DNA of 62,674 nt, taken from assembly GCA_016874775.1 (NCBI GenBank), contig VGTJ01000008.1:1-62674 (forward strand). Reading direction: 5' to 3'. Origin of the DNA: Deltaproteobacteria bacterium (lineage in GTDB: Bacteria > Desulfobacterota > Binatia > Bin18). The number at the start of each line of letters is the position of its first letter. Within the stretch, counting starts at the first letter, position 1. Shown in pieces: positions 41,308 to 52,093 of this stretch. The notes beneath the pieces were generated by a model. That model made no database searches and was not told the DNA's origin. It saw only the letters and a list, made by a program, of their open reading frames with translations. A program made the translations under genes and the position numbers.

Positions 41308-42632
41308 GTGGGATAGGGCTGAGAGCGGAACCAGCGGCTGAACGATATAATCGTAACCGCGTCACAGGTCTATTATTGGGGGTGGTCGTGCTCCTCGTGA
41401 TGAGCCCTCTTACTGGGAAGGCACAAATCAATTTGCAAATTACCAAAGAGGGGGGGCAGAGTTTACCTATTGCGATCGCACCGCTCCAGGGAGCAAATGG
41501 CGCCGAGGGATCAGGGATTGGGAATGAATTTGCTGAAGTGTTGTCTCGCGATCTCGATTTATCCGGTTATTTTCGCGTTATGAGTCGAGGCGGAGAGGCT
41601 GGAGCAGGAGAGGGAGTCTTAGCGGAAGACATCAACTTCCAGAATTGGTCAGATCTCGGAGCGCTGACTCTCGTCAAAGGAGTGGTTTCTTCTGAGGGAG
41701 ATAATCTGACAATTGAGGCACGGCTCTTTGATGTGGCTTTGCGCAGACAGCTGGGTGGGAAACGCTATCGGGGCGAGCGGCGAGAATTACGGCGCATGGC
41801 TCATCGTTTTGCCGATGAAGTCATGCTCTTACTGACTGGAGAGCGTGGCCCGTTTGACTCACGTATCGCGTTTGTTTCGACTCGTGGTGGTGGCCGAGCC
41901 AAAGAGTTGTATGTGACCGACCTGAGTGGGCGACAGATTTCTGCCCTGACACGAGATCGGAGCCTCAGTTTGGGGCCAAGCTGGGACCCTTCTGCAAGTA
42001 TGCTAGCGTACTGCTCCTATCGTCATGGTGGACCATATCCATATCTTCTTGATGTGCGCACTGGCGACCAAACCCGCTTGTCGTCAACTGTGGGGTACAG
42101 TGGTGGGCGATGGTCACCCGACAGCTCAACAATCGCTGTGAGCCTGGAGCAAGATGGAAATTCAGACCTGTTTCTCCTGACCCCTGAAGGTCGTGTAGTG
42201 CGACGCTTGACCGAGGACTCGGGGATTGATGTCTCACCGACTTGGTCACCGGATGGTCGACGTATCGCGTTCTGCTCCAGTCGCCGTGGTGGACCTCAGA
42301 TTTATGTCATGGATGTCGGTAGTGGGAACATCCGCCGGCTCACGTATCAGGGAGACTACAACACTTCACCGGCGTGGTCGCCCAAAGGCGATTTGATCGC
42401 TTACACTACTCGTTCTGGTGGATTTCGCGTGATGGTGATGCCTGTAAATGGCGGAGAGCCGCGCTCACTTGGTGCTGGAGAGGACCCATCGTGGTCTCCA
42501 GATGGACGCTATGTTGTCTTCAGTCAACGTGGCCGCTTAATGATTGCGCGCCGCGATGGGAATAGCGTGAAAGAATTGACTCGTGGGGGGGGAGATGATA
42601 CTAGTCCCGCTTGGTCCCCACGCCTGGAATAG
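41304..42632 (+). CDS. tolB: Tol-Pal system beta-propeller protein TolB
   Basis: 442 residues. Signal peptide (LLLGVVVLLVMSPLTGKAQ), N-terminal alpha/beta domain (SLPIAIAPLQGANGAEGSG), then a six-bladed propeller with repeated S-P-x-W-S-P-D-G-R-x-I-A-F-type blades (WSPDSSTIAVSLEQDGNSDL, WSPDGRRIAFCSSRRGGPQI, WSPKGDLIAY). Periplasmic; binds Pal and TolA. Starts with GTG overlapping the tolA stop by four bases. Confidence 0.96.
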   Translation: MSGIGLRAEPAAERYNRNRVTGLLLGVVVLLVMSPLTGKAQINLQITKEGGQSLPIAIAPLQGANGAEGSGIGNEFAEVLSRDLDLSGYFRVMSRGGEAGAGEGVLAEDINFQNWSDLGALTLVKGVVSSEGDNLTIEARLFDVALRRQLGGKRYRGERRELRRMAHRFADEVMLLLTGERGPFDSRIAFVSTRGGGRAKELYVTDLSGRQISALTRDRSLSLGPSWDPSASMLAYCSYRHGGPYPYLLDVRTGDQTRLSSTVGYSGGRWSPDSSTIAVSLEQDGNSDLFLLTPEGRVVRRLTEDSGIDVSPTWSPDGRRIAFCSSRRGGPQIYVMDVGSGNIRRLTYQGDYNTSPAWSPKGDLIAYTTRSGGFRVMVMPVNGGEPRSLGAGEDPSWSPDGRYVVFSQRGRLMIARRDGNSVKELTRGGGDDTSPAWSPRLE

Positions 42633-42665
42633 CCAGGAAGAAAAGAAGAAACAACTAAGGTAAAG

Positions 42666-43235
42666 ATGCGGAGTGTGTGTATGCGGAGCTGGCGAATCCT
42701 CGGTGTGTTTTTGTTGACATTGTTGGTGAGTGGATGCCCGAAGCAACAGCAAGGACCAGGCGATAGTGATCTAAGTGGGCCTGGAGGTGCGGGAGGACTT
42801 GGTTCTAGCGGAATACAAGATCGGAATCTGGCAGCGAAGGACCCAGGCCAGCGTACTCGTGAACGTATCGAACGCGAAGGTGCTGATCGAGGAGCGGGCG
42901 GCCCGTTGAGTGATGTGTATTTTGATTACGATGCCTTTGATCTGTCAACCGAGGCGCGTAATGCCCTACAATCTCACGCTGATTGGTTGAAGAATAATTC
43001 TGGGGCGAAAGTTGAAATTGAAGGCCATTGTGATGAGCGCGGAACGGTCGAGTATAATCTCGCACTAGGAGCCAAGCGAGCGAAAGCCGCTCGGGACTAT
43101 TTGGTAAACCTGGGGGTTGATGCGAATCAGTTGTCGACAATTAGCTATGGAGAGGAACTCCCGGCTTGTAAAGAGTCGACTGAAGATTGTTGGCAGCAAA
43201 ACCGCAGAGCGCACTTTTTGTTAGTTGGTCGATAA
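42666..43235 (+). CDS. pal: Peptidoglycan-associated lipoprotein Pal
   Basis: 189 residues. Lipobox L-V-S-G-C (IL...LLTLLVSGCPK), Gly-rich linker, then an OmpA domain with VEIEGHCDERGTVEYNLALG and KRAKAARDYLVNLGV, the diaminopimelate-binding motif, and NRRAHFLLVG. Anchors the outer membrane to peptidoglycan and is the target of TolB. Fourth or fifth gene of the Tol operon. Confidence 0.97.
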   Translation: MRSVCMRSWRILGVFLLTLLVSGCPKQQQGPGDSDLSGPGGAGGLGSSGIQDRNLAAKDPGQRTRERIEREGADRGAGGPLSDVYFDYDAFDLSTEARNALQSHADWLKNNSGAKVEIEGHCDERGTVEYNLALGAKRAKAARDYLVNLGVDANQLSTISYGEELPACKESTEDCWQQNRRAHFLLVGR

Positions 43236-43265
43236 TCTCAAAACTCCTACGATTGACAACTACCT

Positions 43266-44132
43266 GTGAAAACAATTGCTACTGTTAGTTCAATAGCCCT
43301 TCTGACCTGCGTCTGGGTGAGCGGATGTGCAACTCAGGCGGATCTCCAAGCGCAAAATCGAGAGAATGATCAGCTCCGCACGCAATTGGCTGACAGCCGA
43401 ACAGTCAATGACGCCATGCGGCGAGAACTCGAAAAGATGCGCGGTGAAATGGAAGAGTTGCGTTTCCGTGTAGACCGAGCATCAAAGACTCGCCCGACAA
43501 CAGTCGTCGCCAATCCTCAAGTACAAAACTTGGAGGAGCGGATCGCGTCGCTGGAACGCCAACTCAGTATGCGAAGAGAAAGTACAGTACCACGGCCTGT
43601 GCCAACGCCGTCGACAGCGATTCCGGCGCCGACAGCGACGCCACCGCCAGCCGAGGCGCCGCAAGTGGCTGCGGTTCCGCCCCCACCGACTCCGCCGCCC
43701 CCACCGCCAGTGCTCTCGCTACCACTCGAAGATGAGATTCTCCTTGCAAAGGAATCACCTGAAGTGCAAGAAGATTATCGGGGCGCATGGCAAGCTCTCA
43801 ACGGCCAGCAATATGACAAGGCTATTCAACAGTTTCGGACTTTTCAGCGTAAAAACCCGACGTCCGAGCTTGCAGACGATGCTCAATACTGGATCGGCGA
43901 AAGTTACTTCACGCGCAGAGACTATAATCGCGCGATTCTTGAATACAACGATGTCTTGAAGTACCGTAAAGGCGACAAAGTTGCGGCTGCGCTGTTACGA
44001 CAATCGCAAGCGTTCGTTGAAATTGGTGATAAAACTGATGCTCGGCTCATTTTGCAGAAGCTCATTAATGATCACCCGAACTCCAGACAAGCGAAAGAGG
44101 CACGCGAAAAGCTTCAGAGCCTTGGTCGTTAA
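43266..44132 (+). CDS. cpoB: Cell division coordinator CpoB (YbgF)
   Basis: 288 residues. Signal peptide ending near a cysteine (TCVWVSGCATQ), which looks like a lipobox and would make it a lipoprotein, unlike soluble E. coli CpoB. N-terminal coiled coil (LQAQNRENDQLRTQLAD; VQNLEERIASLERQL), a Pro-rich linker, then TPR repeats from about 175 (AWQALNGQQYDKAIQQFRTF, DDAQYWIGESYFTRRDYN). Coordinates peptidoglycan synthesis with outer-membrane constriction. GTG start at 43266. Confidence 0.94.
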   Translation: MKTIATVSSIALLTCVWVSGCATQADLQAQNRENDQLRTQLADSRTVNDAMRRELEKMRGEMEELRFRVDRASKTRPTTVVANPQVQNLEERIASLERQLSMRRESTVPRPVPTPSTAIPAPTATPPPAEAPQVAAVPPPPTPPPPPPVLSLPLEDEILLAKESPEVQEDYRGAWQALNGQQYDKAIQQFRTFQRKNPTSELADDAQYWIGESYFTRRDYNRAILEYNDVLKYRKGDKVAAALLRQSQAFVEIGDKTDARLILQKLINDHPNSRQAKEAREKLQSLGR

Positions 44133-44174
44133 TCTTCGCAATTTTCTGCAACCCACAGACCTGACGTAGGGATT

Positions 44175-45101
44175 ATGGAGGTTATTCGTCACATTACCTC
44201 CCGCCGTCGTTTTTCTCGCCCAGTGATTAGTCTGGGGAATTTCGACGGTGTTCATCTCGGTCATCAGGCAATTCTTGCGAAAGCCATAAACGAGGCTCGT
44301 GCGATACAGGGAACTGCATTAGTTCTCACTTTTCACCCTCACCCACTCACGATTCTGCGACCACAGAACCCCCTTCCGCTTATTTCGAGTCTCCGCGAAA
44401 AATTGCTATTACTTCGTTCTCTGAAAGTAGATGGGGTTATCCTGCAACCCTTTTCGTCAGCGTTTGCTCAATTGACAGCTGAGGAGTTTGTCCAACGTTA
44501 TTTGGTGAATACTGTTGGGGTGGAAAGAGTGGTGGTTGGTCATAATGTCAGTTTCGGGCATCGTCGATCCGGGAATGCAGAGACGCTTGTCGCGCTGGGA
44601 AAGCAATTTGGTTTTGCCGTCGATGTTGTTGGCCCGGTGCTGATCGATGGTAAAGGGGTGAGCAGCACGGGTATTCGTACCTTACTTGGGACTGCCAGCA
44701 TGCGCGAGGTCACCAGCCTCTTAGGGCGTGCATATGCGGTGAGTGGACGTGTGGAAAAAGGGTTCCAACGGGGACGTACTATCGGCTTTCCGACGGCCAA
44801 TCTCCGCCCTCGTGCTGACCTGCTCTTACCGAACGGAGTTTATGCGGTCACGATTGACGTTGATGAGAAGACGACCGTACCGGGCGTTGCGAATGTTGGT
44901 ATGAACCCCACTTTTGGTAACAAGCGACGAACTATTGAAGCCCACCTCTTTGATTTTTCCGCAGATTTGTATGGCAAACGCCTGCGGGTCAGTTTTGTTG
45001 AGCATATCCGTGAAGAACGAAAGTTTCCCTCTGTGCCAGAGTTAATTCGTCAGATTCAAGAAGATGCCAATCGTGCGCGGGCACTCCTCGCCGGACAATA
45101 A
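44175..45101 (+). CDS. ribF: Riboflavin kinase / FMN adenylyltransferase
   Basis: 308 residues in two domains. N-terminal nucleotidyltransferase (SLGNFDGVHLGHQAIL, LTFHPHPLTILRP, VVVGHNVSFGHRRSGN, STGIRTLL) makes FAD; C-terminal riboflavin kinase (RVEKGFQRGRTIGFPTANL, GVANVGMNPTFG) makes FMN. Supplies flavin cofactors, among others to the complex II flavoprotein encoded later in the window. ATG at 44175; next gene rluD follows 18 bases downstream. Confidence 0.97.
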   Translation: MEVIRHITSRRRFSRPVISLGNFDGVHLGHQAILAKAINEARAIQGTALVLTFHPHPLTILRPQNPLPLISSLREKLLLLRSLKVDGVILQPFSSAFAQLTAEEFVQRYLVNTVGVERVVVGHNVSFGHRRSGNAETLVALGKQFGFAVDVVGPVLIDGKGVSSTGIRTLLGTASMREVTSLLGRAYAVSGRVEKGFQRGRTIGFPTANLRPRADLLLPNGVYAVTIDVDEKTTVPGVANVGMNPTFGNKRRTIEAHLFDFSADLYGKRLRVSFVEHIREERKFPSVPELIRQIQEDANRARALLAGQ

Positions 45102-45119
45102 CGTTTCCTAATAACTGAT

Positions 45120-46106
45120 ATGCAACAACTTGTGATTCCTGCGCAATGGACTGGTCAACGCCTGGATCGCGCGCTTGCGGAATTGCTGTCGACCTCACGC
45201 TCTCACGTCAAGATGCTGCTTGAACATGAGTGCATCCGTATTGCTGGTACGGTGCCAAAAGCGGGGTATATCCTGCATGACGGAGATTTGGTCGAGGTTC
45301 AGCCCTTCGACGATCCTCCGGCTGCTGCGGTAGCGCAAGACATTCCACTTGATATCCTCTACGAAGATGAATTCCTTGTCGCGCTTAACAAACCTGCCGG
45401 TATGGTGGTGCATCCTGCTCCAGGACAATGGTCGGGAACTGTCGTCAATGCACTTCTTGCGCGATGGGGATGGGAAAGTACCCCTGGAGCCTTTCGCCCA
45501 GGAATCGTTCATCGCCTGGACAAAGATACCTCCGGGGTTTTATTGATTGCCAAAGATACGAAGACGCAAGAAGCCTTAGCACGACAGTTCAAGGAACGAC
45601 AGATAAAGAAAACGTATCTGGCGGTAGTATGGAAGCACCTCCTACCGCGAACTGGAACGATTGCTTTATCGGTTGGTCGTCATCCGGTCGATCGCAAGAA
45701 GATGGCGGTGCAAGTTCGTAACGGACGCATGGCAGTAAGCCACTATCAGGTTTTGCATGAAATTCCCCATCTTTCTCTCATCCAACTGCGCTTAGAAACT
45801 GGTCGTACACACCAACTGCGAGTGCATTTGGCAGCGATTGGGCATCCGATTGTCGGCGATCCCGTATATGGGGCCCGCTCTCACCCTCAGCAGGTCGCAG
45901 AGGCCGTGTTGTCTTTTTCTCGCCAGGCGCTCCATGCGGTGAGCCTCATGTTCCGCCACCCGGTGTTGCAAACGCAACTCTCGATTCGCGCTCCATATCC
46001 AGAGGATTTTGCTGCGCTTGTGAATTTGTTTCGCGGCAGTGAAAAACCCACGGTGGAAACTGATTCACCTGACAACATTGTCATTGACAGTAGGAAGGGA
46101 ATTTAG
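45120..46106 (+). CDS. rluD: 23S rRNA pseudouridine synthase, RluD family
   Basis: 328 residues. S4-like RNA-binding domain at the N-terminus (RLDRALAELLSTSRSHVKML) and the RluA-type catalytic domain (LALNKPAGMVVHPAPG; catalytic Asp in GIVHRLDKDTSGVLL; LETGRTHQLRVHLAAIGHPI, GDPVYG). Makes pseudouridines in helix 69 of 23S rRNA by family analogy; RluC or RluA-type specificity cannot be excluded. Follows ribF closely. Confidence 0.93.
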   Translation: MQQLVIPAQWTGQRLDRALAELLSTSRSHVKMLLEHECIRIAGTVPKAGYILHDGDLVEVQPFDDPPAAAVAQDIPLDILYEDEFLVALNKPAGMVVHPAPGQWSGTVVNALLARWGWESTPGAFRPGIVHRLDKDTSGVLLIAKDTKTQEALARQFKERQIKKTYLAVVWKHLLPRTGTIALSVGRHPVDRKKMAVQVRNGRMAVSHYQVLHEIPHLSLIQLRLETGRTHQLRVHLAAIGHPIVGDPVYGARSHPQQVAEAVLSFSRQALHAVSLMFRHPVLQTQLSIRAPYPEDFAALVNLFRGSEKPTVETDSPDNIVIDSRKGI

Positions 46107-46317
46107 TAACGTAAAACACGATTTCGTAGCACTTGATCGGAAGAATTCTCTCACCACTTTTTTTCCTTTCTCAGCAGCGTATTGAGCGCCTTCTGGTCGC
46201 TTTTAATTCCCGACTATTATCGCCCAATGTCGCTGTCTTATAGCAAGGCCTCTTTGGAGTGGAGGGTAAGCTCCAGGATCGTGTTCAAGTGCATCGCGCA
46301 AAGGGAGGAATATCTGC

Positions 46318-47643
46318 ATGGGTCGGACGTCCACAAAAGCAGAGACCGGCGAGCCTAGAGAAGTCCGGGTCGATGTGGCCGAAGAAGAAGACGGTCTTAA
46401 TCTGAAAGCTCTTAAAGAGAAGAAGATTAGTGAGCTTGCACAAATTGCCCGTGACTTCAACGTCGACGGCGCCTCAAGTCTTCGCAAGCAAGACCTCATC
46501 TTTGCTATTCTTCAGGCGCAAGCCGAACGAAGTGGCTTCATTTATGGAGAGGGGGTACTGGAGATTCTCTCCGATGGGTTCGGTTTTCTCCGGTCACCGG
46601 ATTACAACTACCTCCCAGGACCGGATGACATTTACGTCTCACCCAGCCAAATTCGCCGTTTCAATCTCCGTACTGGTGATGTTGTCGCCGGGCAGATTCG
46701 TCCACCAAAAGAGGGGGAACGCTATTTTGCCCTCCTGAAAGTCGAGGCGACCAATTACGAGGAACCTGAGAAAGCGCGCGAGAAAATCCTCTTCGACAAC
46801 TTAACGCCGCTCTATCCACAGGAGCACCTCAGGTTAGAACATGGCCCTGAGGAGTACACTGCGCGCATTATCGACTTGCTGACGCCGATCGGCAAAGGGC
46901 AACGGGGCCTCATCGTTGCTGCCCCGCGTACCGGGAAAACCATGATGCTGCAGAGCATTGCGCATGGGATCGCGCAGAATCACAAAGAGGTGATTCTTAT
47001 TGTCCTGCTCATTGACGAACGGCCAGAAGAAGTGACGGACATGCAGCGTAGTGTACGTGCAGAGGTTGTGAGTTCGACATTCGACGAACCAGCCACCCGT
47101 CACGTCCAAGTCGCTGAGATGGTCATAGAAAAAGCGAAACGTTTGGTTGAGCATGGGCGGGATGTTGTGGTGCTGCTTGACAGTATTACCCGTCTCGCGC
47201 GTGCCTATAATGCGGTCGTTCCTCCCAGTGGGAAACTCCTATCGGGTGGTGTGGATGCCAACGCTCTCCGTGGACCAAAGAAATTCTTTGGCGCAGCTCG
47301 GAACATCGAAGATGGTGGAAGCCTCACTATTCTAGGCACCGCCCTCATTGATACTGGGAGCCGGATGGATGAAGTGATCTTTGAAGAGTTCAAAGGGACC
47401 GGCAACATGGAAATCCATCTGGACCGCCGCTTGATGGATAAGCGCATATTCCCAGCGCTTGATATTAACCGCTCTGGAACCCGAAAAGAGGAACTCTTAT
47501 TGCCTCGTGAAGTGATCAACCGCGTGTGGATTTTGCGCAAACTGCTCTCGCAATTGAACACGGTTGAGGCAATGGAATTTCTCATGGATAAGATGCAAGG
47601 AACCAAGAACAATCAAGAATTCCTTGAGTCGATGAACCAGTAA
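46318..47643 (+). CDS. rho: Transcription termination factor Rho
   Basis: 441 residues. Extra N-terminal charged region (about 30 residues), Rho N-terminal helical domain ([20 protein letters not shown]), cold-shock RNA-binding domain ([20 protein letters not shown]), and RecA-like motor with P-loop [26 protein letters not shown] and [14 protein letters not shown] plus Q/R loops [26 protein letters not shown] lies 11 bases before the ATG. Rho is often autoregulated; the 211-base leader (46107-46317) shows no clear structure. Confidence 0.98.
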   Translation: MGRTSTKAETGEPREVRVDVAEEEDGLNLKALKEKKISELAQIARDFNVDGASSLRKQDLIFAILQAQAERSGFIYGEGVLEILSDGFGFLRSPDYNYLPGPDDIYVSPSQIRRFNLRTGDVVAGQIRPPKEGERYFALLKVEATNYEEPEKAREKILFDNLTPLYPQEHLRLEHGPEEYTARIIDLLTPIGKGQRGLIVAAPRTGKTMMLQSIAHGIAQNHKEVILIVLLIDERPEEVTDMQRSVRAEVVSSTFDEPATRHVQVAEMVIEKAKRLVEHGRDVVVLLDSITRLARAYNAVVPPSGKLLSGGVDANALRGPKKFFGAARNIEDGGSLTILGTALIDTGSRMDEVIFEEFKGTGNMEIHLDRRLMDKRIFPALDINRSGTRKEELLLPREVINRVWILRKLLSQLNTVEAMEFLMDKMQGTKNNQEFLESMNQ

Positions 47644-47744
47644 CGATGACTGTGCGTTGCAAAGACTACCCCCTTTTGCTACAAAAATCGCCCAGTTATT
47701 CCGTAACATGCTAACAAGTACGTATTAAGAGAAAGGCAGGATTC

Positions 47745-48530
47745 ATGGCCGAGGTGACGATTAAGCAACTCCTTGAGGCTGGAGTCCATTTTGGACATCA
47801 GACTAGTCGGTGGGACCCAAAGATGAAACCCTTCATTTTTGGTGCACGCAACGGCATTCACATCATCGATCTGCAACAGACGGTAGGCATGCTGCGCGAG
47901 GTCTGCTCATTTGTACGCGACCTTGCCTCGCAGGGCGGACAATTTCTGTTTGTTGGCACCAAAAAGCAAGCCCAAGAAGTTGTCCGTGAAGAGGCAGAAC
48001 GGTGTGGCATGTTTTTCGTCAATGATCGTTGGCCGGGTGGTATGCTGACGAACTTCCAGACCATTCGTAAGTCGATTGAGCGCTTAAAGAAGCTTGAAGA
48101 AATGCTGGAGAATCCGTCGGTTGCCGATGCACTCACAAAACGTGAAATTCTTGGCATGAGTCGGGAACGCGATAAGCTGATGGCTGCGCTTGGTGGTATC
48201 AAGAACATGCGGAAACTGCCTGATGCGCTGTTTGTCGTTGACACCAAAAAAGAAGAAATCGCAGTGAAAGAAGCGAATAAGCTCGGGATCCCGGTCGTTG
48301 CGCCTGTTGATACGAACTGTGATCCTGATGTCGTATCGCACAAAGTGCCTGGGAACGATGACGCGATTCGGGCGATTCGCTTGTTTACCAACGTCATTGC
48401 AGAGGCTGTACTGGAAGGTAAAACGACGTACGACGAACGGCAGCAGGGAGAAGGACGAGACACTCAAGTTGATGCCCGTCCGTCGGAAGGAGAGGCTCCC
48501 TCCGTTGACGAGCAGGGAGGTGCGGCATGA
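47745..48530 (+). CDS. rpsB: 30S ribosomal protein S2
   Basis: 261 residues. [20 protein letters not shown] start, [36 protein letters not shown] and [20 protein letters not shown] all match S2. A 30-residue Glu/Gly/Arg-rich C-terminal extension follows the core. Binds 30S head; heads the rpsB-tsf-pyrH-frr run. Stop overlaps the tsf start by four bases. GAAAGGCAGG precedes the ATG. Confidence 0.98.
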   Translation: MAEVTIKQLLEAGVHFGHQTSRWDPKMKPFIFGARNGIHIIDLQQTVGMLREVCSFVRDLASQGGQFLFVGTKKQAQEVVREEAERCGMFFVNDRWPGGMLTNFQTIRKSIERLKKLEEMLENPSVADALTKREILGMSRERDKLMAALGGIKNMRKLPDALFVVDTKKEEIAVKEANKLGIPVVAPVDTNCDPDVVSHKVPGNDDAIRAIRLFTNVIAEAVLEGKTTYDERQQGEGRDTQVDARPSEGEAPSVDEQGGAA

Positions 48531-49156
48531 GTGAAAAATCTACCTCGATGGCCCAGATCAAAGAGCTACGAGAGCGAACTGGCGCTGGAGTAGTTGATTG
48601 CCAGAAAGCGCTCAGCGAGAGCAGCGGGAATATCGAAAAAGCGATTGATTATCTGCGTGAGAAAGGACTTGCCGCTGCAGCAAAGAGGGCTGGGCGAGCA
48701 GCCGCGCAAGGAGTGGTGGGGTCATACATTCATGGTGGCGGAAAAATCGGTGTGTTGATAGAAGTCAACTGTGAGACCGATTTTGTTGCTCGCACAGAAG
48801 AGTTCCAAAAGCTAGTGAAGGATATTGCCATGCAGGTGGCAGCGGCGAATCCTCGGTACGTGCGTCGTGAGGAAGTCTCTGACGTCGAAAAACAGCGTGA
48901 GCGAGAAATCTATCGCACGCAGACGTTGGAGTCTGGTAAGCCTGCGGCAGTTATTGATCGTATTGTCGAAGGCAAGATGGAGAAGTTTTACAGCGACATC
49001 TGTCTCCTGGAACAGCCATTTATCCGGGAGCCGGGGAAGACGGTAGAGCAGCTCATCAAAGAAGTCGTTGCTCGTACTGGAGAAAACGTTGTCGTGCGTC
49101 GGTTTGCACGCTTCCAGATTGGCGAAGGAGACGGCGCTGCCGGACAAGCAGAATGA
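48527..49156 (+). CDS. tsf: Elongation factor Ts
   Basis: 209 residues, the short form (E. coli has 283). UBA-like N-terminus ([33 protein letters not shown]), the EF-Tu contact TDFVART within [16 protein letters not shown], and one dimerisation-type domain. Nucleotide exchange factor for EF-Tu. The frame starts at 48527 (MSEKSTS); MAQIKEL seven codons on also fits. Overlaps both neighbours by four bases (ATGA), so the genes are translationally coupled. Confidence 0.97.
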   Translation: MSEKSTSMAQIKELRERTGAGVVDCQKALSESSGNIEKAIDYLREKGLAAAAKRAGRAAAQGVVGSYIHGGGKIGVLIEVNCETDFVARTEEFQKLVKDIAMQVAAANPRYVRREEVSDVEKQREREIYRTQTLESGKPAAVIDRIVEGKMEKFYSDICLLEQPFIREPGKTVEQLIKEVVARTGENVVVRRFARFQIGEGDGAAGQAE

Positions 49157-49884
49157 CCACTGCGTCACCTCGTTATCGACGTATCTTGTTGAAGATCGGT
49201 GGGGAAGCACTTGCCGGAGACTTCGGATACGGCATTGAAGAAGACATGCTCTCGCGTGTTGCGCATGAGGTAAAGGAAGTTCATGACTCTGGTTGTGAAG
49301 TCGCAGTAGTTGTCGGTGGAGGCAACATTTTTCGTGGTGTGGCTGCCAGTGCCAAAGGGATGGGCCGTGCTACTGGTGACTACATGGGAATGCTCGCTAC
49401 GGTTATCAACAGCCTGGCGATGCAGGAGGCTTTGGAGCAACTCGGGACTCCCACGCGGGTGATGTCAGCGTTGACGATTACACAAGTGGCAGAGCCCTAC
49501 ATTCGTCGACGTGCAACGCGTCACTTAGAGAAGCGGCGTGTGGTGATTTTTGCTGCAGGAACTGGGAATCCCTATTTTACTACCGATACTGCAGCAAGCC
49601 TTCGGGCGATGGAAATCGAGGCAGAGATCATCTTCAAGGCGACGAAAGTTGATGGCATTTACGATGCTGACCCAATGAAGGTGCCAAATGCCAAACGATA
49701 CCAGAAACTGACGTACATCGAGGTCTTACAGCAGAACCTCAAGGTGATGGACTCGACAGCCATTTCCTTGTGTATGGATAACCAATTGCCGATTTTGGTC
49801 TTTAGCCTGCTTGAGCCAGGGAACATTAGGCGCGCTGTGTTTGGTGAACCGGTAGGAACCTTGGTACATGGAGGTCGTTCATGA
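49153..49884 (+). CDS. pyrH: Uridylate kinase
   Basis: 243 residues, amino-acid-kinase family UMP kinase: [54 protein letters not shown] and [12 protein letters not shown]. Makes UDP from UMP for pyrimidine nucleotide supply. Second base-overlap gene of the rpsB run. Confidence 0.98.
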   Translation: MTTASPRYRRILLKIGGEALAGDFGYGIEEDMLSRVAHEVKEVHDSGCEVAVVVGGGNIFRGVAASAKGMGRATGDYMGMLATVINSLAMQEALEQLGTPTRVMSALTITQVAEPYIRRRATRHLEKRRVVIFAAGTGNPYFTTDTAASLRAMEIEAEIIFKATKVDGIYDADPMKVPNAKRYQKLTYIEVLQQNLKVMDSTAISLCMDNQLPILVFSLLEPGNIRRAVFGEPVGTLVHGGRS

Positions 49885-50438
49885 ATGCCCAGGTCGTTGA
49901 TGCCGTAAAAAAAGAGATGGAGCAAACACTCGCTGGGTTGCGGAAAGAACTCACCAAAGTCCGCACTGGTCGAGCATCCACTGCGTTGATTGAGGGGCTT
50001 CTCGTTGAATACTACGGTAACAAGTCTCCTCTCAACCAACTTGCGGCGCTATCCGCGCCTGAGCCTCGTCTGTTGGTCATTCAGCCGTACGATAAAAGCG
50101 TCATGAATGTCATAGAGAAGGCGATCCTACAGTCTGATCTGGGGCTGACGCCGGTGAATGATGGCAAAGTCATTCGCGTGCCGATTCCGCAACTGACGGA
50201 AGAACGGCGGAAAGAGCTCGTGCGTCACGTCAATAAGGTGGGGGAGGATTACCGCGTATCAACACGTAATCATCGCCGCGATGCGAATGAGCGCATAAAA
50301 AAATTGCAAAAAGATAAACAAATTACCGAAGATGAGGTGCGTACAACACAGGACCGAATACAAAAATTAACTGACGAATACATCGATAAGATTGACAAAG
50401 TCCTCAAAACAAAAGAGGACGAACTCATGGCTGTTTAA
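49881..50438 (+). CDS. frr: Ribosome recycling factor
   Basis: 185 residues, the standard size. Three-helix core ([60 protein letters not shown]) and beta domain ([38 protein letters not shown]). Splits post-termination ribosomes with EF-G. Four-base overlap with pyrH. Confidence 0.98.
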   Translation: MNAQVVDAVKKEMEQTLAGLRKELTKVRTGRASTALIEGLLVEYYGNKSPLNQLAALSAPEPRLLVIQPYDKSVMNVIEKAILQSDLGLTPVNDGKVIRVPIPQLTEERRKELVRHVNKVGEDYRVSTRNHRRDANERIKKLQKDKQITEDEVRTTQDRIQKLTDEYIDKIDKVLKTKEDELMAV

Positions 50439-50468
50439 CCATTCACGTGGTTTTACCATACCTTCTCT

Positions 50469-51260
50469 GTGACGCGCTCTCTTTCTCCTTCTAACACTAT
50501 TAACGACGGTCTAGAAAAAGACCGCCTCCCTCGGCACGTCGCCATTATTATGGATGGAAACGGACGCTGGGCGCAGCGCCGGAGCCTTGGTCGCGTGGAA
50601 GGCCATAAGCGTGGGCGAGAAGCTGTCGAAACGGTCGTCGAGACTTGTCGGGAAATCGGTATCGACTACGTTACCCTCTACGCGTTTTCAACGGAGAACT
50701 GGCAGCGTCCACCAACAGAAGTACGAGCCTTGATGGCACTGCTGCAACGCTATTTGCGTAGCGAACTGCCACAAATGATACGAAAGAATGTCCGCCTTCG
50801 TGCGGTTGGTGACTTGGATCGCTTACCTGCAAAGGTCCGCGATTCACTCGACAACGTGATGACGGCGACGCGTAACAACATTGGACTCACAGTGATCCTT
50901 GCGCTCAGTTATGGCGCCCGCGAAGAAATCATTCAAGCCACGCGCACGCTTGCCCTTGCCGTCCAAAGAGGTGAACTGGCTCCCCAAGACATAACGGAAC
51001 AGCATTTCACCCAGGCGTTGTGGACCGCTGATATTCCTGATCCTGATTTTCTGATTCGTACGAGTGGGGAATTTCGGTTGAGTAATTTTTTACTCTGGCA
51101 ATTGGCGTATACTGAACTATATGTGACAGACACGTTATGGCCAGATTTTACGCGTGACGAATTCCTCCGAGCGCTTGCGAACTACCAGAACCGCGAGCGG
51201 CGTTTTGGCCGTACTGCTGAACAACAAACCGCTACTGAACCGAGACGAGCAACGCGTTAA
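50469..51260 (+). CDS. uppS: Undecaprenyl diphosphate synthase (isoprenyl transferase)
   Basis: 263 residues, cis-prenyltransferase: HVAIIMDGNGRWAQRRSLGR, GHKRGREAVETVVE, TLYAFSTENWQRP, and DPDFLIRTSGEFRLSNFLLW plus LYVTDTLWPDF. Makes the C55 lipid carrier precursor for peptidoglycan and LPS. GTG start at 50469. Precedes cdsA, as in many Gram-negatives. Confidence 0.97.
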   Translation: MTRSLSPSNTINDGLEKDRLPRHVAIIMDGNGRWAQRRSLGRVEGHKRGREAVETVVETCREIGIDYVTLYAFSTENWQRPPTEVRALMALLQRYLRSELPQMIRKNVRLRAVGDLDRLPAKVRDSLDNVMTATRNNIGLTVILALSYGAREEIIQATRTLALAVQRGELAPQDITEQHFTQALWTADIPDPDFLIRTSGEFRLSNFLLWQLAYTELYVTDTLWPDFTRDEFLRALANYQNRERRFGRTAEQQTATEPRRATR

Positions 51261-51268
51261 TCACCATT

Positions 51269-52060
51269 GTGTTGCGTGACCGCCTTCTTACTGCTGCCGT
51301 CGGTGTCCCGCTATTAATTCTCTTAGTCTGTTGGTCTCCCTCGTGGCTTTTTGCTACGGCGATTCTGCTCTTAACGGGGATCGGGCTGTGGGAGTATTTC
51401 TCGCTGACACGTCCCTTGTCATCATTGCCATCTGCGGTTGGGGTCGGGTGGGGACTTGCGGTTGCGGTAACCATGACAGCATCTTCCCTCTCTTTGAGTG
51501 TCACGGTGTTGTTGTTGGGGCTGTTCGTTGTCTTCGCTCTGGCGTTGCGTAATCACCAACCTGAACGTGGCCTTGTTGACGTCAGTTTGTCATTGCTTGG
51601 GGTCGTGTATGTTGGTTTCCTCCTGCCGCATCTCATATGGCTAGGGGAAGTACCGAACGGGCGATGGTGGGTGTTCTTTCTGCTCTTGGCCGTGATGCTT
51701 GGCGATTCGGCGGCGTATGCTGTGGGACGCATATGGGGATCACGTAAACTGCTTCCACATATCAGTCCAGGAAAGACTGTTGAGGGGAGTCTTGGGGCAT
51801 ACCTTGGCAACTGCGGTGCAGCGATCGGAGCCTGGTTGTGGCTTCTTCCTGACCAGACGCTCGTTGAACTCTTATGTATAGCCTTGGGCCTAGGGAGTGT
51901 TGCTCAAGTTGGTGATTTGTGTGAGTCTGCGATTAAACGAGCATGTGGGGCGAAGGATTCGGGTCATATTTTTCCCGGCCATGGCGGTGTCCTTGATCGA
52001 GTCGATAGTTTGCTTTTTCCCTCAGCCATGCTCTATTACTATATTACGTTGTCAGCCTAG
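51269..52060 (+). CDS. cdsA: Phosphatidate cytidylyltransferase
   Basis: 263 residues, eight or so membrane segments. Signature at the end reads FPGHGGVLDRVDSLLFPSAM, preceded by SGRK-like VLGDSAAYAVGRIWGSRKL and ISPGKTVEGSLGAYLGN. Makes CDP-diacylglycerol for phospholipids. GTG start at 51269. rseP follows 33 bases later; dxr, often between these two, is absent. Confidence 0.97.
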   Translation: MLRDRLLTAAVGVPLLILLVCWSPSWLFATAILLLTGIGLWEYFSLTRPLSSLPSAVGVGWGLAVAVTMTASSLSLSVTVLLLGLFVVFALALRNHQPERGLVDVSLSLLGVVYVGFLLPHLIWLGEVPNGRWWVFFLLLAVMLGDSAAYAVGRIWGSRKLLPHISPGKTVEGSLGAYLGNCGAAIGAWLWLLPDQTLVELLCIALGLGSVAQVGDLCESAIKRACGAKDSGHIFPGHGGVLDRVDSLLFPSAMLYYYITLSA

Positions 52061-52093
52061 ACTCTCACCTATGAGAGAGGAATAGGGGAAATC

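Noticed and set aside
46107-46317. Structured rho leader
   Set aside because: I could not find convincing stems or a conserved motif by eye.
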